From: Streptomyces violaceusniger Tu 4113
GTDB lineage: Bacteria > Actinomycetota > Actinomycetes > Streptomycetales > Streptomycetaceae
Assembly (NCBI RefSeq): GCF_000147815.2
Contig: NC_015957.1
Location: 6,014,001-6,078,000, forward strand
Length of the DNA: 64,000 nucleotides
Direction of reading: 5' to 3'
The translations under genes were made by a program, and so were the position numbers. Below the pieces are notes generated by a model. That model had not been told where the DNA came from and ran no database searches. It saw nothing but the letters and a program-made list of their open reading frames with translations. Below are positions 26,401 through 38,400 of this stretch, one piece after another. How positions within the stretch are numbered: the stretch's first letter is position 1; each line of letters opens with the position of its first letter.

Positions 26401-28880
26401 ACAAACGCCCGGAAGTCCTCCTCCAGCAGACGCTCGACGGACGACGCGAACCGTACGGTGCTCCGCAGATTCCGGTACCAGTACCCGGCATCCAACTCCA
26501 CCGTATCCACCCACCCCGCCTCCACCGTCGAGAAAAACGGAATACGGGACGACACCGGTCGGATCTGCGACAACGAGCAGGCAAGCTCCTCCTCCACCGC
26601 CTCCACCTGCGCCGAATGCGACGCGTAATCCACATCAACCCACCGCGCCCGCACCCCCACACCCCCGCACTCCTCCACCAGCCCCCGCAGCGCCCCCACC
26701 TCACCGGCCACCACCACCGACGACGGCCCATTCACCGCCGCCACCTCCACCCGACCCGACCAGCCCTCAACCAGCCGCCCAGCCTCCTCCACCCCCACAC
26801 CCAGCGACACCATCCCACCCCGACCCGACAACCCCGCCGCAACCGCCCGACTCCGCAACACCACCACCCGCGCCGCATCCTCCAACGACAACCCACCCGC
26901 CACACACGCCGCCGCAATCTCCCCCTGCGAATGACCCACCACCGCCGCAGGCTCCACCCCAAAAGACCGCCACACCCGCGCCAACGACACCATCACCGCA
27001 AACGACACCGGCTGCACCACATCCACCCGCCCCAACGACACCCCACCCCCCACACCCCGCACCACATCCACCAACGACCACCCCGTCAACGGATCCAACA
27101 CCCCCGCACACTCCCCCAAAGCCTCCGCAAACACCCCACACGACTCCAACAACTCCGCACCCATACCCACCCACTGCGCCCCCTGACCAGGAAAAACAAA
27201 CACCACCCGACCCAGAACATCCGCCCTTCCCACCCCGCCACCCTCCGCAACCGCCGCCAGCCCCGCCAACGCCTCAACCCGATCCCCAGCCACCACCACC
27301 GCACGGTCCGACAAGGCCGCCCTGCCAACAGCCAACCCCGCGCCCAACTCCCCGACGTTCACATGCGGATGAGCCTGCACGTACTCCAGCAACCGTCGTG
27401 CCTGCCCCCGCAACCCCGCACCACCACGCCCCGACACCACCAACGGCACCACACCACCCGGAGCCCCCACCACCGGCGCCACCTCAATGGCCACCTCCGG
27501 AGCCTGCTCCAAGATCACATGCGCATTCGTCCCACTCACCCCGAACCCCGACACCCCAGCCCGACGCGGACGCCCCACCTCCGGCCACACCCGCCCCTCA
27601 GCCAACAACTCCACCGCACCCGCCGACCAATCCACCTGCGGCGACGGCTCATCCACATGCAACGTCCTCGGCAACACCCCACGCCCCAACGCCAACACCA
27701 TCTTGATCACACCAGCCACACCCGCAGCCGCCTGCGCATGACCAATATTCGACTTCAACGACCCCAACCACAACGGACGCCCCTCAGCCCGATCCTGGCC
27801 ATACGTGGCCAACACCGCCTGCGCTTCGATGGGGTCGCCCAGGGCCGTGCCCGTCCCATGGGCCTCCACCGCATCCACATCCGACGCCACCAGCCCGGCA
27901 CTGGTCAATGCCTGCCGGATGACACGCTGTTGCGACGGACCGTTCGGCGCCGTCAACCCATTCGACGCACCATCCTGATTCACCGCACTGCCCCGCACCA
28001 CCGCCAACACCCGATGACCACACCGCTCCGCGTCCGACAGCCGCTCCACCAACAGCACGCCCGCGCCCTCGGAGAAGCCGGTGCCGTCCGCCGCAGCCGC
28101 GAACGCCCTGCAACGGCCGTCCTTGGACATCCCGCGCTGACGCGAGAAGCCGACGAAGATACCGGGGTTGGCCATGACGGTCACCCCTCCGGCCAGCGCC
28201 ATCGAGCACTCGCCCAACCGCAGCGCCTGTACGGCCAGATGCAAGGCAACCAGCGACGACGAGCACGCCGTGTCCACCGCGACCGACGGACCCTCGAAGC
28301 CCAGCGCATAGGACACCCGCCCCGACAGCACGCTCGCCGAGGTGCCCGTGCCCATGACCGCCTCGAGCTCCTCGGGGACCCGCGCTCCGGAGCCGTAGCT
28401 GTGATACGTCACCCCGGAGAAGACACCGATGTCCTTGCCACGCAGCGCGGTCGGGTCGATCCCGGCGCGCTCAAATGCCTCCCAGGAGGTCTCGAGCATG
28501 ATGCGCTGCTGTGGATCCATCGCCAGCGCTTCGCGCGGCGAGATCCCGAAGAAGCCCGCATCGAACTCCCCCGCGTCATGGAGAAAGCCACCCTCGCGGA
28601 CATAGCTGGTACCCGGGTGATCCGGATCGGGATCGAAGAGGTTCTCCAGATCCCACCCACGGTCCTCCGGAAACCCGCCGATCGCGTCACCGCCGGACAC
28701 CACCAGGTCCCACAGCTCCTCCGGCGTGGTCACCCCACCCGGCAACCGGCACGCCATCCCCACGATCGCGATCGGTTCCGACAGGCCGCGGCGTATGTCG
28801 GCGTTCTCCTGCTCGAGCCGCTCGTTCTCCATGAGCGTGACACGCAGCGCTTCGACGACCTGCGCTTCGGGAGTGGTCAT
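20424..28880 (-). CDS. Type I PKS E: modules 7 and 8 (terminal)
   Basis: A 2818-residue bimodular PKS. N-terminal docking coil (1-35). Module 7: KS (38-463, DTACSSS, EAHGTGT, NIGHAQ), AT (550-907; GHSQGE and YASH, hence methylmalonyl-CoA), ACP (940-1017, GFDSA); no reductive domain, so the ketone stays. Module 8: KS (1048-1473), AT (1577-1930; GHSVGE and HAFH, malonyl-CoA), DH (1940-2227, [24 protein letters not shown]), KR (2413-2597, GGTGALG, LDD, GNYAAAN), ACP (2703-2773, GLDSL); this gives an alpha,beta-alkene. The last 40 residues are Pro/Ala/Glu-rich, with no docking helix or thioesterase, as expected before a RifF-type release. ATG 28880 is chosen for GGAGG at 28886-28890; ATG 28907 overlaps the PKS D stop as TAATG and is the alternative. 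Confidence 0.93.
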   Translation of the reverse strand: MTTPEAQVVEALRVTLMENERLEQENADIRRGLSEPIAIVGMACRLPGGVTTPEELWDLVVSGGDAIGGFPEDRGWDLENLFDPDPDHPGTSYVREGGFLHDAGEFDAGFFGISPREALAMDPQQRIMLETSWEAFERAGIDPTALRGKDIGVFSGVTYHSYGSGARVPEELEAVMGTGTSASVLSGRVSYALGFEGPSVAVDTACSSSLVALHLAVQALRLGECSMALAGGVTVMANPGIFVGFSRQRGMSKDGRCRAFAAAADGTGFSEGAGVLLVERLSDAERCGHRVLAVVRGSAVNQDGASNGLTAPNGPSQQRVIRQALTSAGLVASDVDAVEAHGTGTALGDPIEAQAVLATYGQDRAEGRPLWLGSLKSNIGHAQAAAGVAGVIKMVLALGRGVLPRTLHVDEPSPQVDWSAGAVELLAEGRVWPEVGRPRRAGVSGFGVSGTNAHVILEQAPEVAIEVAPVVGAPGGVVPLVVSGRGGAGLRGQARRLLEYVQAHPHVNVGELGAGLAVGRAALSDRAVVVAGDRVEALAGLAAVAEGGGVGRADVLGRVVFVFPGQGAQWVGMGAELLESCGVFAEALGECAGVLDPLTGWSLVDVVRGVGGGVSLGRVDVVQPVSFAVMVSLARVWRSFGVEPAAVVGHSQGEIAAACVAGGLSLEDAARVVVLRSRAVAAGLSGRGGMVSLGVGVEEAGRLVEGWSGRVEVAAVNGPSSVVVAGEVGALRGLVEECGGVGVRARWVDVDYASHSAQVEAVEEELACSLSQIRPVSSRIPFFSTVEAGWVDTVELDAGYWYRNLRSTVRFASSVERLLEEDFRAFVEVSAHPVLTMSIEALAEQADAGPVVVTGTLRRDEGGMRRVLTSLGEAYVRGVPIDWTTLLGDIPAHAALDLPTYAFQHQHYWLKNAAPADTGSIDDQLPGLAELPTEIGTLTARLLGESAPEQERILLETVRQETASVLGHPSLDAIEPDMVFNQIGFDSATAVQLRNRLNALTDRTLPTTLLFDYPTPLILAAFLRDELIGDTTAPEEVPAPPPAPAAVSTEPVAIVGMACRLPGGVSTPEELWDLVLHGRDGVSDFPVNRGWDLENLFHPDPDHPGTSYAHQGGFLHDAGEFDAGFFGISPREALAVDPQQRLMLETSWEALERAGIDPTTLRGKDVGVFSGVTYHNYGSGVEPVPAELEGMLGLGASASVLSGRVSYALGFEGPSVAVDTACSSSLVALHLAAQALRAGECSIALAGGVTVMPTPGIFIAFSRQRGMSVDGRCKSFAASADGTGWAEGVGVLALERLSDAERNGHQVLAVVRGSAVNQDGASNGLTAPNGPSQQRVIRQALASAGVSAVEVDVVEAHGTGTALGDPIEAQAVLATYGQDRDRPLLMGSLKSNIGHAQAAAGVAGVIKMVLALRHGIAPRTLHVDEPTPQVDWSAGAVELLTEERVWPEVGRPRRAGVSAFGVSGTNAHVILEQAAPTATEPTDPVMSWPKGVPVPLVVSGRGAAGLAAQARRLRSFVAAEPQLDLSELGFALGCGRAGLSDRAVVVAGDREEVLAGLATVSRGESVGGVVSGSVVRGRLGVLFAGQGCQRVGMGRGLYEVFPVFREAFDVVCEALDRELGAGGVVGSVREVVFGDGGLLERTVFAQAGLFAVETALFRLVESWGVVVDVVGGHSVGEVTAAHVAGVLSLEDAVVLVAARGRLMEALPEGGVMVAVAAGEEEVRSLLVSGVDIAAVNGPAAVVLSGDEEPVLRVAEELSGRGCRTRRLAVSHAFHSVRMEPMLEEFREAIADVSFAAPVIPLVSNVTGGLADAAMVCSPEYWVEHVRSAVRFADGVRAFAEYGVGTYLELAPDAVLSAMVGDCLSEESAEESVVVPSLRREGDEVRALLSAVAQLHVTGVRVDFGALFGATALPSHVSDLPTYAFQREHYWLVGDGRGVGDVASAGLTGVGHPLLGAVTEVPGSGEVLFTSRLSLGSHPWLADHVAAGAVLLPGAAFVELVVRAGDEIGSGGLEELVMESPLVLAEDEAVQVRVSVGEADEDGRRGVRVYSRAEDAAVGAAWVRHATGTMRSAEGISAPDVGLSVWPPAGAVAVDRAEVEGLYEGLERAGYRYGPVFQGVRAAWRLEGAVYAEVALPEEHRVQAAGFGLHPALLDAAMHTIAFHDRDEADAELVLPFAYREVALHASGASALRVRVTPSGPNTMTLDLADESGAPVASVGSVVSRPVSPEQFGTAATADRMFRAAWEELPVRPDGTTVEPVPVGDAEDVHRLATTPKASLPEVLLLDLGGGVDSGTGDDPAEVRELTGRALRVVQAWLAEPSLASSRLVVVTRGAVAVREAEPVDPVMAAVWGLMGSAQAENPGRILLLDIEQGTIPTALLPAMLAGDQRQLALRDAICFTRHLTRVVEVPEAGPVGVGSGGTVLVTGGTGALGGVVARHLVAVHGVRSLVLASRSGPGAAGAAELEAELVKAGACVRIVACDVADRDAVAGLLDVVPGDAPLSAVVHTAGVLDDGVLTALTPERMDAVFRPKVDGALHLHELTRHLDLSAFVLFSSAAGTLGNAGQGNYAAANAYLDALARQRRAEGLPAVSLAWGMWQQAAGTGMTGRLGDADQRRMTRGGVAPLSPAEGMELFDAALRTAEPTVLPIKLDLGALRTQAADGAVQPLLHKLVPPARRAARATTDEELVTGRLAGATPEEQERILLDMVQQEAARVLGHSAAATLDPDVLFTEIGLDSLMAVELRDRLAKRTALRLPPSFVFDHPTLRMLARQLRDELEKADADASPEATPAPEAARAPGVARDPAPALESAPAPARE
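20560..25735 (-). other. Module 8: KS-AT(malonyl)-DH-KR-ACP
   Basis: Domain limits on DNA: KS about 25735-24460, AT 24150-23090, DH 23060-22200, KR 21640-21090, ACP 20770-20560. All active-site motifs are present. The KR has an LDD motif (B-type); with the DH this predicts a double bond next to the final carbonyl, that is, an enamide after macrolactamisation. Confidence 0.88.
23155..24290 (-). repeat. Malonyl AT cassette, copy in module 8
   Basis: Nearly identical to 50097-51229 (module 3) over about 1.1 kb and to 38530-39475 (module 5) over the AT core. The sense strand is rich in G and T, with GTG and TTG codons, in contrast to surrounding PKS sequence. Confidence 0.8.
25830..28765 (-). 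other. Module 7: KS-AT(methylmalonyl)-ACP, no reduction
   Basis: Domain limits on DNA: KS about 28765-27490, AT 27230-26160, ACP 26060-25830. Only a linker of about 30 residues separates AT and ACP, so reductive domains are truly absent. The beta-ketone from module 6 remains and is a good target for Baeyer-Villiger oxidation. Confidence 0.9.
26152..27235 (-). repeat. Methylmalonyl AT cassette, copy in module 7
   Basis: About 1.08 kb nearly identical to 32725-33805 (module 6) and 58294-59385 (module 1). Synonymous sites agree as well as coding sites, and the cassette uses GTG/TTG/GGG/GGT-rich codons unlike flanking DNA. Confidence 0.8.
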
Positions 28881-28885
28881 CCCGG

Positions 28886-28890
28886 CCTCC
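28886..28890 (-). promoter_or_regulatory. Ribosome binding site deciding the PKS E start
   Basis: GGAGG on the minus strand, 5 nt before ATG 28880. It lies inside the 27-bp extension that would be translated from ATG 28907, whose own upstream GGGAAG is weaker and overlaps the PKS D stop. Confidence 0.6.
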
Positions 28891-28906
28891 GCATTCCGAC
28901 CCGACA

Positions 28907-31900
28907 TTACTTCCCGGCCTTGTTCATGGCTCGTTGCACCAGACTGGCGACGTCCATATCGGCGATCGTGGCGGCCGACTCCCCGTCCGCCGATTGCTCT
29001 TCCACCCGCTGCCCGTCCGCCGGCTGCTCCGCTTCCGATTCCCGGACCAGCGTCATGAGGGTGTCCAGGATGCCCAGCTCCTGGAAGCGGCTCAGCGGTG
29101 TACTGGCCAGCGCGCGGCGCAGGTCGTCCTCGCTGCCGGTGTGGGTTTGCGCGGGTGGAGCGTCCGGGCAGAGCTTCATCCGCAGGTGGCGCATCAGGGC
29201 GGTGGGCGTCGGATAGTCGAAGACCAGCGTGGCCGGGAGACGTATCCCGGTGTGGTTGGCCAGACGGTTGCGCAGTTCCACCGCTGTGAGGGAGTCGAAG
29301 CCGATTTCGTTGAACGCCAGGTCCGGCCCGATGGCGTGAGCGGAGGCGTGGCCCAGTACCCGAGCGGCTTCCCGGCAGACCAGACCGAGCAGGATCTGCT
29401 CCTGCTCCTCGGGCTCCGCCCTGGTCAGGCGCTGGGTGAAGGCGTCCATGTCGGCGGCGGTCCGAGCCGTGCGGCGATGCTGCCGGACGAGGCCACGGAG
29501 CAACGGCGGCACCGGTCCGGTGGCGGCCTGGGCCCGCAGTGCGCCGGGGTCCAGTTTCATGGGGAGCACCACCGGCTGGGGCATGTGCAGTGCGATGTCG
29601 AACAGTTCCCCGCCTTCGCTCTCCGACAGTCCGGCCACTCCCCCGCGCACCATCCGCTGCTGGTCGGCATCGGTGAGGTGGCCGGTCAGCCCGACCCCCG
29701 CACCCTGTGCCCACAGCCCCCAGGCCAGGGAGATGGCCGGGAGACCCTGGGCGCGGCGCCGATGTGCCAGCGCATCCAGGAAGGCGTTGGCCGCCGCATA
29801 GCTGCCCTGCCCCGAGCTGCCCAGCGTGCCCGCGGCCGAGGAGAACAAGACGAAGGCCGCCAGGTCCAGGTGCCGGGTCAGCTCATGCAGGTGGTGTGCG
29901 GCATCCGCCTTCGGGGCGAAGACCGTGTCCAGTCGCTCCCTGGTCAATGCGGTGATCACACCGTCGTCCAGCGCGCCGGCGCTGTGCACCACGGCGGTCA
30001 GCGGCGCGTCGCTCGGCAGCGACGACAGCAGCTCGGCCAGGGCGTCGCGGTCTGCCACATCGCAGGCGGCGATCCGTACCCGTGCGCCGCGTGAGGTCAG
30101 TTCCCGCTGCAGCTCGGCCGCGCCGGTGGCCTGGGGTCCGCTCCGGCTGGTCAGCACCAGATTCCGTACACCATGCTCGGTCACGAGGCGCCGGGCGGCC
30201 ACCTTGCCCAGCGATCCGGTGCCACCCGTGATGAGCACGGTGCCCGCCGGATCCAGTCGGCGCGGCAGGGTGAACACGTTCTTGCCGATGTGCTGTGCCT
30301 GGCTCATGAAGCGGAAGGCGGCCGGAGCGCGCCGGATGTCCCATACGGTCACCGGCGGCGGGGTCAGCACCCCCTTCTCGAAGAGGTCGACCAGCTCGGT
30401 CAGCATCCGCTGGATACGCTCGCCACCCGCTTCGGCCAGGTCGAACGCCCGATAGGCCACGCCGGGGTGCTGGGTGCCCACCTCTTCGGCGTCCCGGATA
30501 TCGCTCTTGCCCATCTCGATGAACCGGCCGCCCTTGGGCAGCAGTCGGAGTGAGGCATCGACGAAGTCGCCGGCGAGGGCGTCCAGCACCACATCGAAGC
30601 CACGGCCCCCGGTCATCTCGAGAAACGCCTGCTCGAATGCCAGCGTCCGGGAGTTGGCCAGTCGTCCCTCCGGGACACCGGCGGCGTGTGCCGCGTCCCA
30701 TTTGGCCGGCCCGGCCGTGCCGTAGACCTCAGCGCCCCAGTGCCGGGCGAGCTGCACCGCGGCCATGCCGACGCCACCGGCGGCGGCATGGATCAGGACC
30801 GACTCCCCGGGCTCCAGCCGGGCCAGGTCCCGCAGCCCGAAGTAGGCGGTGAGGAACACACACGGGACCGCGGCGGCCTGCTCGAAGGACCACCCCTCTG
30901 GGATGTGGACGAGGGTGAGGCAGTCGGCGACGGCGATGGGTCCGCCCGCCCCCTCGAAGAGCCCCATGACCCAGTCACCCGGAGCGAAGCGGGTGACGCC
31001 AGGGCCGACCTCCGTCACCACACCGGCGCCCTCGTTGCCGATGCTGATCTCGCCGGGGTACATGCCCAGCGCCATCAGCACATCGCGGAAGTTGAGTCCC
31101 GCGGCACGTGTCTCGATCCGGACATGGCCCAGGGGAAGTGGCGTCAGCGCCTGCGGCGACGGCAGCAGCGCCAGGCCCTCCAGCGTTCCCGGACCGCGGG
31201 TGCCCAGTTGCCACGCGGGCTCTCCCTCCGGCGCCACGAGTGCCTCGTCGGCCGTCGCCCGGGTCAGGCGGCGCAGATGACAGACGCCTCCGCGCAGCGC
31301 GAGCTGTGGTTCGTCTCCGGTGAGCAGGGCGGGCAGCAGCGTGGGCAGGGCCTTCGTGGAGGCCGGTGCGTCGTCCAGGTCGAGCAGCAGAATCCGCCCG
31401 GGGTTCTCCGACTGCGCGGTGCCGACCAGCCCCCAGGCCGCGGCGACCGCAGGGTCCACCGGATCGGCGTCCCGCACCCCTACGGCGCCCCGCGTCAGCA
31501 CCACCAGGCGAGAGTCCTCCAGCGAGGGCTCGGTCAGCCACGTCTGCAACACGTCAAGCACCTGGCCGGTCAGCTCACGCGTGCGGGCCGCGCCGGTGTC
31601 GTCACGTACGGCATCGCCGGGACCGATCCCGTACAGCAGGACTGGCGGCGCCTCGGCCGACTCAGTCTCGTCAGATGCAGACGGTGCGTCGGCTCGCGAG
31701 GCCAACTGCCGTACATCCTGCGCGGTGTGCACGGAGACGGTTTCCAGTGGTGCGTCGGCGGCGGCGACCCGCAGCTCCTCCCACCCCACGAGGAACATCT
31801 GGTCCGTCGACCTCCGTGTGGCGGGGTCCAGCAGTGCCGTCGGCATGGGCCGTGACACCAACGACTCGACCACCGCGACCGCAGCCCCGCTCGGATCGGC

Positions 31901-34900
31901 CAGTCGAAGGCCCACCCCTTCCTTGCCGTTGGGCGTGATACGTACGCGCAGTGCCGAAGCGCCGGAGGCGTATAGGGAGACTCCGCGATAGGCGAACGGC
32001 AGTGTGGGCCCTGCCTGGGCCTCGGCACGGTCGCGGAACGCGGTGGCATGCAGGGCCGCGTCGAGCAGGGCGGGATGCAGCCCGAACGCGGTGGCGTCTG
32101 CCGACAGCTCCTCGGGCAGGGTGACCTCGGCGTAGATCTCGTCGCCCCGCGTCCACGCGGCCCGCAGACCACGGAAGGCCGGGCCGTATCCGTAACCGCC
32201 GGCCTCCAGCTCCTCATAGACGCCGCGCACCCGCTCCTCCGGGACCGCCATCGCCCCGGTGGGGGGCCATTGCGTCAGGTCCGCGTCCAGCTCATCGGGG
32301 GTGTCCTGGGCAAGCGTGCCACTGATGTGGCGGGTCCAGGGCGTGTCTGCGGCATCGTCCTGGCCACGTGAGTGCACCGTCACCGGGCGACGGCCGGCAT
32401 CGTCCGGTGCGCCGACGCTCACCCGCACCTGCACACCGTCGCGCTCGGGCAGGGTGAGCGGCGCTTCGACGACCAGCTCTTCCACGACACCACAGCCGAC
32501 CTCGTCACCGGCGCGCACCGCCAGCTCCACGAACGCCGCCCCGGGCAGCAGCACGGTGCCCGCCGCCGCATGGTCCGCCAGCCATGGATGCGTACGCAGC
32601 GACAGTCGAGAGGTGAACAGCAGGCCCCCCGACTCCGGCAGCTCGGTGACGGCGCCCAACAGCGGGTGGTCGGCCCGCGCGAGTCCCAGCGCGGTCGCGT
32701 CCACCGTTTCGCCTCGCCGTCCCAGCCAGTAGTGCTGGTGTTGGAAGGCGTAGGTGGGCAGATCCAACGCGGCATGCGCCGGGATATCGCCGAGCAGCGC
32801 TGTCCAGTCGACGGGGACACCACGTACGTACGCCTCGCCCAGGGAGGTGAGCACGCGGCGCATGCCACCCTCGTCCCGGCGGAGGGTCCCGGTCACCACA
32901 ACCGGTCCGGCGTCCGCCTGCTCGGCCGCCGCCTCAATGCTCATCGTCAGCACCGGATGCGCACTCACCTCAACAAACGCCGCAAAGCCTTCCTCAATCA
33001 ACCGATCGATCGACGGGGCGAACCGCACCATGCTCCGCAGATTCCGGTACCAGTACCCGGCATCCAACTCCACCGTATCCACCCACCCCGCCTCCACGGT
33101 CGAGAAAAACGGAATACGGGACGACACCGGTCGGATCTGCGACAACGAGCAGGCAAGCTCCTCCTCCACCGCCTCCACCTGCGCCGAATGCGACGCGTAA
33201 TCCACATCAACCCACCGCGCCCCGCACCCCCACACCCCCGCACTCCTCCACCAGCCCCCGCAGCGCCCCCACCTCACCGGCCACCAACACCGACAACGGC
33301 CCATTCACCGCCGCCACCTCCACCCGACCCGACCAGCCCTCAACCAGCCGCCCAGCCTCCTCCACCCCCACACCCAGCGACACCATCCCACCCCGACCCG
33401 ACAACCCCGCCGCAACCACCCGACTCCGCAACACCACCACCCGCGCCGCATCCTCCAACGACAACCCACCCGCCACACACACCGCCGCAATCTCCCCCTG
33501 CGAATGACCCACCACCGCCGCAGGCTCCACCCCAAAAGACCGCCACACCCGCGCCAACGACACCATCACCGCAAACGACACCGGCTGCACCACATCCACC
33601 CGCCCCAACGACACCCCACCCCCCACACCCCGCACCACATCCACCAACGACCACCCCGTCAACGGATCCAACACCCCCGCACACTCCCCCAAAGCCTCCG
33701 CAAACACCCCACACGACTCCAACAACTCCGCACCCATACCCACCCACTGCGCCCCCTGACCAGGAAAAACAAACACCACCCGACCCAGAACATCCACCCT
33801 TCCCACTACATCACCACCGGCCACCTCACCCCCCGCCACGGCCTCCAACCCCGCCATGGCCTCATTCCTGTCCCCCGCCAGCACCACCGCGCGTTCCGAC
33901 AACGCCGCCCTCGACGCCGCCAATGACCGTGCCAGATGGTCCAGATCCGCCTCCGGCCGTTGCTCGACGATGTCCAGCAACCGCCGAGCCTGGGCCCGCA
34001 ACCCCGCATCGCCACGCCCCGACACCACCAACGGCACCACACCACCCGGCACCTCCGGCGTCGGAACACCATCCCCCGACCGGTCCGGAGCCTGCTCCAA
34101 AATCACATGCGCATTCGTCCCACTCACCCCGAACCCCGACACCCCAGCCCGACGCGGACGCCCCACCTCCGGCCACACCCGCCCCTCAGCCAACAACTCC
34201 ACCGCACCCGCCGACCAATCCACCTGCGACGACGGCTCATCCACATGCAACGTCCTCGGCAACACCCCACGCCGCAACGCCAACACCATCTTGATCACAC
34301 CAGCCACACCCGCAGCCGCCTGCGCATGACCAATATTCGACTTCAACGACCCCAACCACAACGGACGCCCCTCAGCCCGATCCTGGCCATAGGTCGCCAT
34401 CAATGCCTGAACCTCGATCGGATCACCCAGCGTGGTGCCCGTGCCGTGCCCCTCGACCGCATCCACATCCGTCGCCACCAGCCCCGCCCCGGCCAACGCC
34501 TGCCGGATGACACGCTGCTGCGAAGGACCGTTCGGCGCCGTCAACCCATTCGACGCACCATCCTGATTCACCGCGCTGCCCCGCACCACCGCCAACACCC
34601 GATGACCACACCGCTCCGCATCCGACAACCGCTCCACCACCAACACACCCACACCCTCGGCCCACCCCGTACCATCCGCCGACGCCGCGAAGGACTTGCA
34701 GCGGCCGTCTTGGGCCATGCCGCGCTGCCGCGAGAAGCCGACGAAGGCGCTGGGGGTGGACATGACGGTGGCGCCTCCGGCCAGCGCCATCGAGCACTCC
34801 CCCGACCGCAGCGCCTGCGCGGCCAGATGCAAGCCCACCAGTGAGGAGGAGCATGCCGTGTCGATCGTCATCGCCGGGCCTTCGAACCCCAGCTCATAGG

Positions 34901-35468
34901 CGACCCGGCCGGTGAGCACGCTCGCCGAGCTGCCCGTCATCAAGTAGCCCTCGACACCCTCGGGGACCGTGTCCACATCCGTGGCGTAGTCCTGATTGAG
35001 AGTGCCGAAGTAGACACCGACGTCCTTACCGCGCAGGCCCGTCGGGTCGATTCCGGCGCGCTCCAACGCCTCCCACGACGTCTCCAGCAGCAACCGCTGC
35101 TGCGGATCCATCGCCAGCGCCTCACGCGGCGAGATCCCGAAGAAGCCAGCGTCGAACTCCCCCGCGTCGCGCAGAAAGCCACCCTCGCGGACATAACTGG
35201 TGCCCGGGTGATCCGGATCCGGGTCGAAAAGGTTCTCCAGATCCCAGCCACGGTCCTCCGGAAACCCACCGACCGCGTCACCGCCGGACGCCACCAGGTC
35301 CCACAGCTCCTCCGGCGTGGTCACTCCACCCGGCAACCGGCACGCCATCCCCACGATCGCGATCGGCTCCGACAGGCCGGCCTCGATCTCGGTGAGCCGA
35401 TGCCGCGCCTGGTGCAGGTCGGCGGTCACCCGCTTGAGGTACCGGACCAACTTCTCGTCGTTGTCCAT
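28907..35468 (-). CDS. Type I PKS D: module 6 (KS-AT-DH-ER-KR-ACP), with +1 frameshift
   Basis: One module of 2186 residues once the frame is restored. Docking coil (1-30), KS (31-459, [24 protein letters not shown]), AT (559-907; GHSQGE and YASH, methylmalonyl), DH (933-1209, [23 protein letters not shown]), ER (1449-1729, [19 protein letters not shown]), KR (1743-1923, GGTGSLG, LDD, GSYAAAN), ACP (2016-2093, GFDSL) and a C-terminal docking region ending [15 protein letters not shown]. Full reduction to CH2 is predicted. The frame breaks inside the AT: 33220-33223 has four C where the near-identical AT copies at 26640 and 58790 have three, so translation stops after residue 753. The rest is intact with no other lesion, so a base-calling error or a very recent mutation is likely. 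Start ATG 35468; stop TAA at 28907-28909. Confidence 0.85.
32725..33805 (-). repeat. Methylmalonyl AT cassette, copy in module 6
   Basis: Nearly identical to the copies at 26152-27235 and 58294-59385, apart from the frameshifting extra C at 33220-33223 and a few substitutions. Confidence 0.8.
33220..33223 (-). other. Single-base insertion (frameshift) in module 6 AT
   Basis: A run of four C (plus strand) replaces the three C found at the same place in the paralogous AT segments of modules 1 and 7. Upstream and downstream frames both encode conserved AT sequence, meeting exactly here between GHSQGE and YASH. Confidence 0.9.
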
Positions 35469-35486
35469 CGGAGGTCACCTTCCCCT

Positions 35487-38400
35487 TCACTCGTAGGCGC
35501 GGTCGGAATCCGACGGGTCCACGATTCCGAACTCGTCGTCGATGAAGGCCAGTACGTCGTCGACCGACGCCGCTTCGAGCGTCGCTTCGATGTCGGTGCC
35601 TCCGGCCGGACCGGGGGCATCGGTGCTGAGCTTGGCCGCCAGAGCCCGGAGCCGGGCTGCGGCGCCGGTGTCCTTGGCGCCGCCCGGTGGCCGGGCGGCC
35701 ACCAGCTCTTCGAGCCTCGCCACTTCGGCCAGCATCGGGTCCTGGGTGGTGTCGGCGACCAGGCGGGTGGTCAGGTGGTCCGCCAGGGTCAGGGGGGTGG
35801 GGAAGTCGAAGGCGAACGTGGCGGGGAGTCGCAGCCCGGTACGAGCGAGGAGCCGGTCCCGTAGCTCTATCACCGTGAGCGAGTCGAAGCCGACGTCGGT
35901 GAAGGCGGCATCGGGGCCGATGCGACCGACCGAGGCGTAGCCGAGCACATACGCCGCCTCCTGCCGGACCAGGTCGAGAAGGATCGCCTGCCGGTCCGTG
36001 GAGCCCGCCCCGGCCAGTCGTACGGTGAGCGCGTCGGCGTCGTGCGCATGCGCCGACTGGGCCTTCTGCCGGATCCGCCGAGGCTGGGGGACCAGCCCGC
36101 GCAGCAGCGGCGGCACCGCCCCGGTGGCGGCCTGAGCCCGGAGTGCACCGAGGTCCAGCTTGATGGGGAGGACCGTGGGTTCGGCCGTACGCAGCGCGGT
36201 GTCGAACAGTTCCATGCCCTCGGCCGGGGACAGCGCGGCGAGTCCGTCGCGTGCCATTCGACGGTGGTCGGTGTCGCCCAGTTGGGCGGTCATGCCCTCG
36301 TCCTGGGCCCACATACCCCAGCCGAGGGAGATCGCGGGAAGCCCTTGGGCGGCCCGGTGCTGTGCCAGCGCGTCGAGATAGGCGTTGGCGGCGGCGTAGT
36401 TGCCCTGCCCCGAACTGCCGAAGGTGCCGGCGGCGGAGGAGAACAGAACGAAGGCCGACAGGTCCAGGTGCCGGGTCAGCTCATGCAGATGGAGCGCCCC
36501 GTCCACCTTCGACCGGAAGACCGCGTCCATACGCTCCGGCGTCAACGCCGTCAGCACACCGTCGTCCAGAACACCGGCCGTATGCACCACCGCCGACAAC
36601 GGAGCATCCCCCGGAACCACATCCAGCAGCCCGGCCACCGCGTCCCGATCCGCCACATCACACGCCACGATACGTACGCACGCACCCGCCTTCACCAGCT
36701 CCGCCTCCAACTCGGCGGCACCAGCGGCCCCAGGCCCACTCCGACTCGCCAACACCAAACTCCGCACCCCATGCACCGCCACCAGATGCCGCGCCACCAC
36801 CCCACCCAACGCGCCCGTACCACCCGTCACCAACACCGTCCCACCAGAACCCACACCGACCGGCCCGGCCTCGGGCACCTCCACAACACGGTTGAGCCGC
36901 CGCAGGAAACACGCTCCCGAGCGGACCGCTGCCTGGGTCTCATCGGCGGCGAACAGGGCGGGGACGAGGGCGCTCAGCGTCGCGTACGAGGACGGCTCGT
37001 TGTCGACGTCCACCAGCAGGATGCGTCCGGTGTTCTCCGACTGCGCGGTGCCGATCAGCCCCCATACGGCGGCGATGGCAGGGTCGACGGGCTCACCCGG
37101 GTCGACGGTGACCGCGCCCGTGGTCAGCACGACCATCCGCGTGCTGTCCAGCGCGGGTTCGGTCGCCCACGCCTGGACGACCTCCAGTACGCGGCTGGTC
37201 AGCTCACGTACGCTTCCGGCCTCGGTCACCTCGACCGTCACGGCGTCGAACGGTCCGCCTCGCTCGGCCAGTGCGCGTACGTCCTCGGCCGTGGCGACCC
37301 GCGCCGTGTTCAGGGGGGTGCCATCCGGCGTCAACGCCGTCTCCTCCCATGTCGGGCGGAGCAGACGGTCGTGTGTCGAGGCGGTCTTGAACTGCCCGGG
37401 CTCGACCGGGCGGGACACCATCGAGCCCACCGAAGCCACCGGGGCACCCGACTCATCGGCCAGGTCCAGGGTCAGGGTGTCCTCTCCGGTGGGGACCACC
37501 CGTACCCGCAAGGCCGTGGCGCCCGTGGCGTACAGCGCCACATCGCGCCAGACGAACGGAAGGGCTGTCCGCCGGTCGGCGCGTTCCGCACGGTGCTGGA
37601 ACGCGGCCGCGTGCATGGCCGCGTCGAGCAGTGCCGGATGCAGTCCGAACCCCGCCGCCTGGACCCGATGCTCCTCCGGCAGCGCCACCTCCGCATACAC
37701 CGCACCCTCCAACCGCCACGCCGCCCGCACCCCCTGAAACACCGGCCCATACCGATACCCAGCCCGCTCCAAACCCTCGTACAAGCCCTCCACCTCCACC
37801 GGGTCCACCGCCACCGCACCCACCGGAGGCCACACCGACAACCCCACATCGGGGGCGGTGATCCCCTCCACAGAACGCAACGTCCCCGTGGCATGCCGCA
37901 CCCACGCAGCACCTACACCCGCGTCCTCCACACGCGAATACACCCGCACCCCGCGCCGACCATCCTCGTCGGCCTCCCCCACACTCACCCGCACCTGCAC
38001 CGCTTCGTCCTCCGCCAACACCAGCGGAGACTCCATCACCAACTCCTCCACCCCACCGGACCCGATCTCATCCCCAGCCCGCACCACCAACTCCACGAAC
38101 GCCGCCCCCGGCAACAGCACCGCACCCGCAGCCACATGATCAGCCAGCCACCGATGCGACCCCAACGACAACCGCGAGGCGAACAACACCTCACCCGACC
38201 CCGGCACCTCCGTCACCGCCCCCAACAACGGATGGCCGACACCCACCAACCCCGCGGACGCCACATCGCCCACGCCCCGCCGCTCCCCCACCAACCAGTA
38301 ATGCTCCCGCTGGAACGCATACGTCGGCAGGTCAACTGAAGCGGTACGCGATCCGCCCAGCACGGTCGCCCAGTCCACGTGCACACCACGCGTGTAGCAA

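Noticed and set aside
28881..29714. N-terminal extension of PKS E up to 29714
   Set aside because: The added residues are low-complexity and overlap the conserved C-terminus of PKS D; ATG 28880 has GGAGG and starts a normal docking coil.
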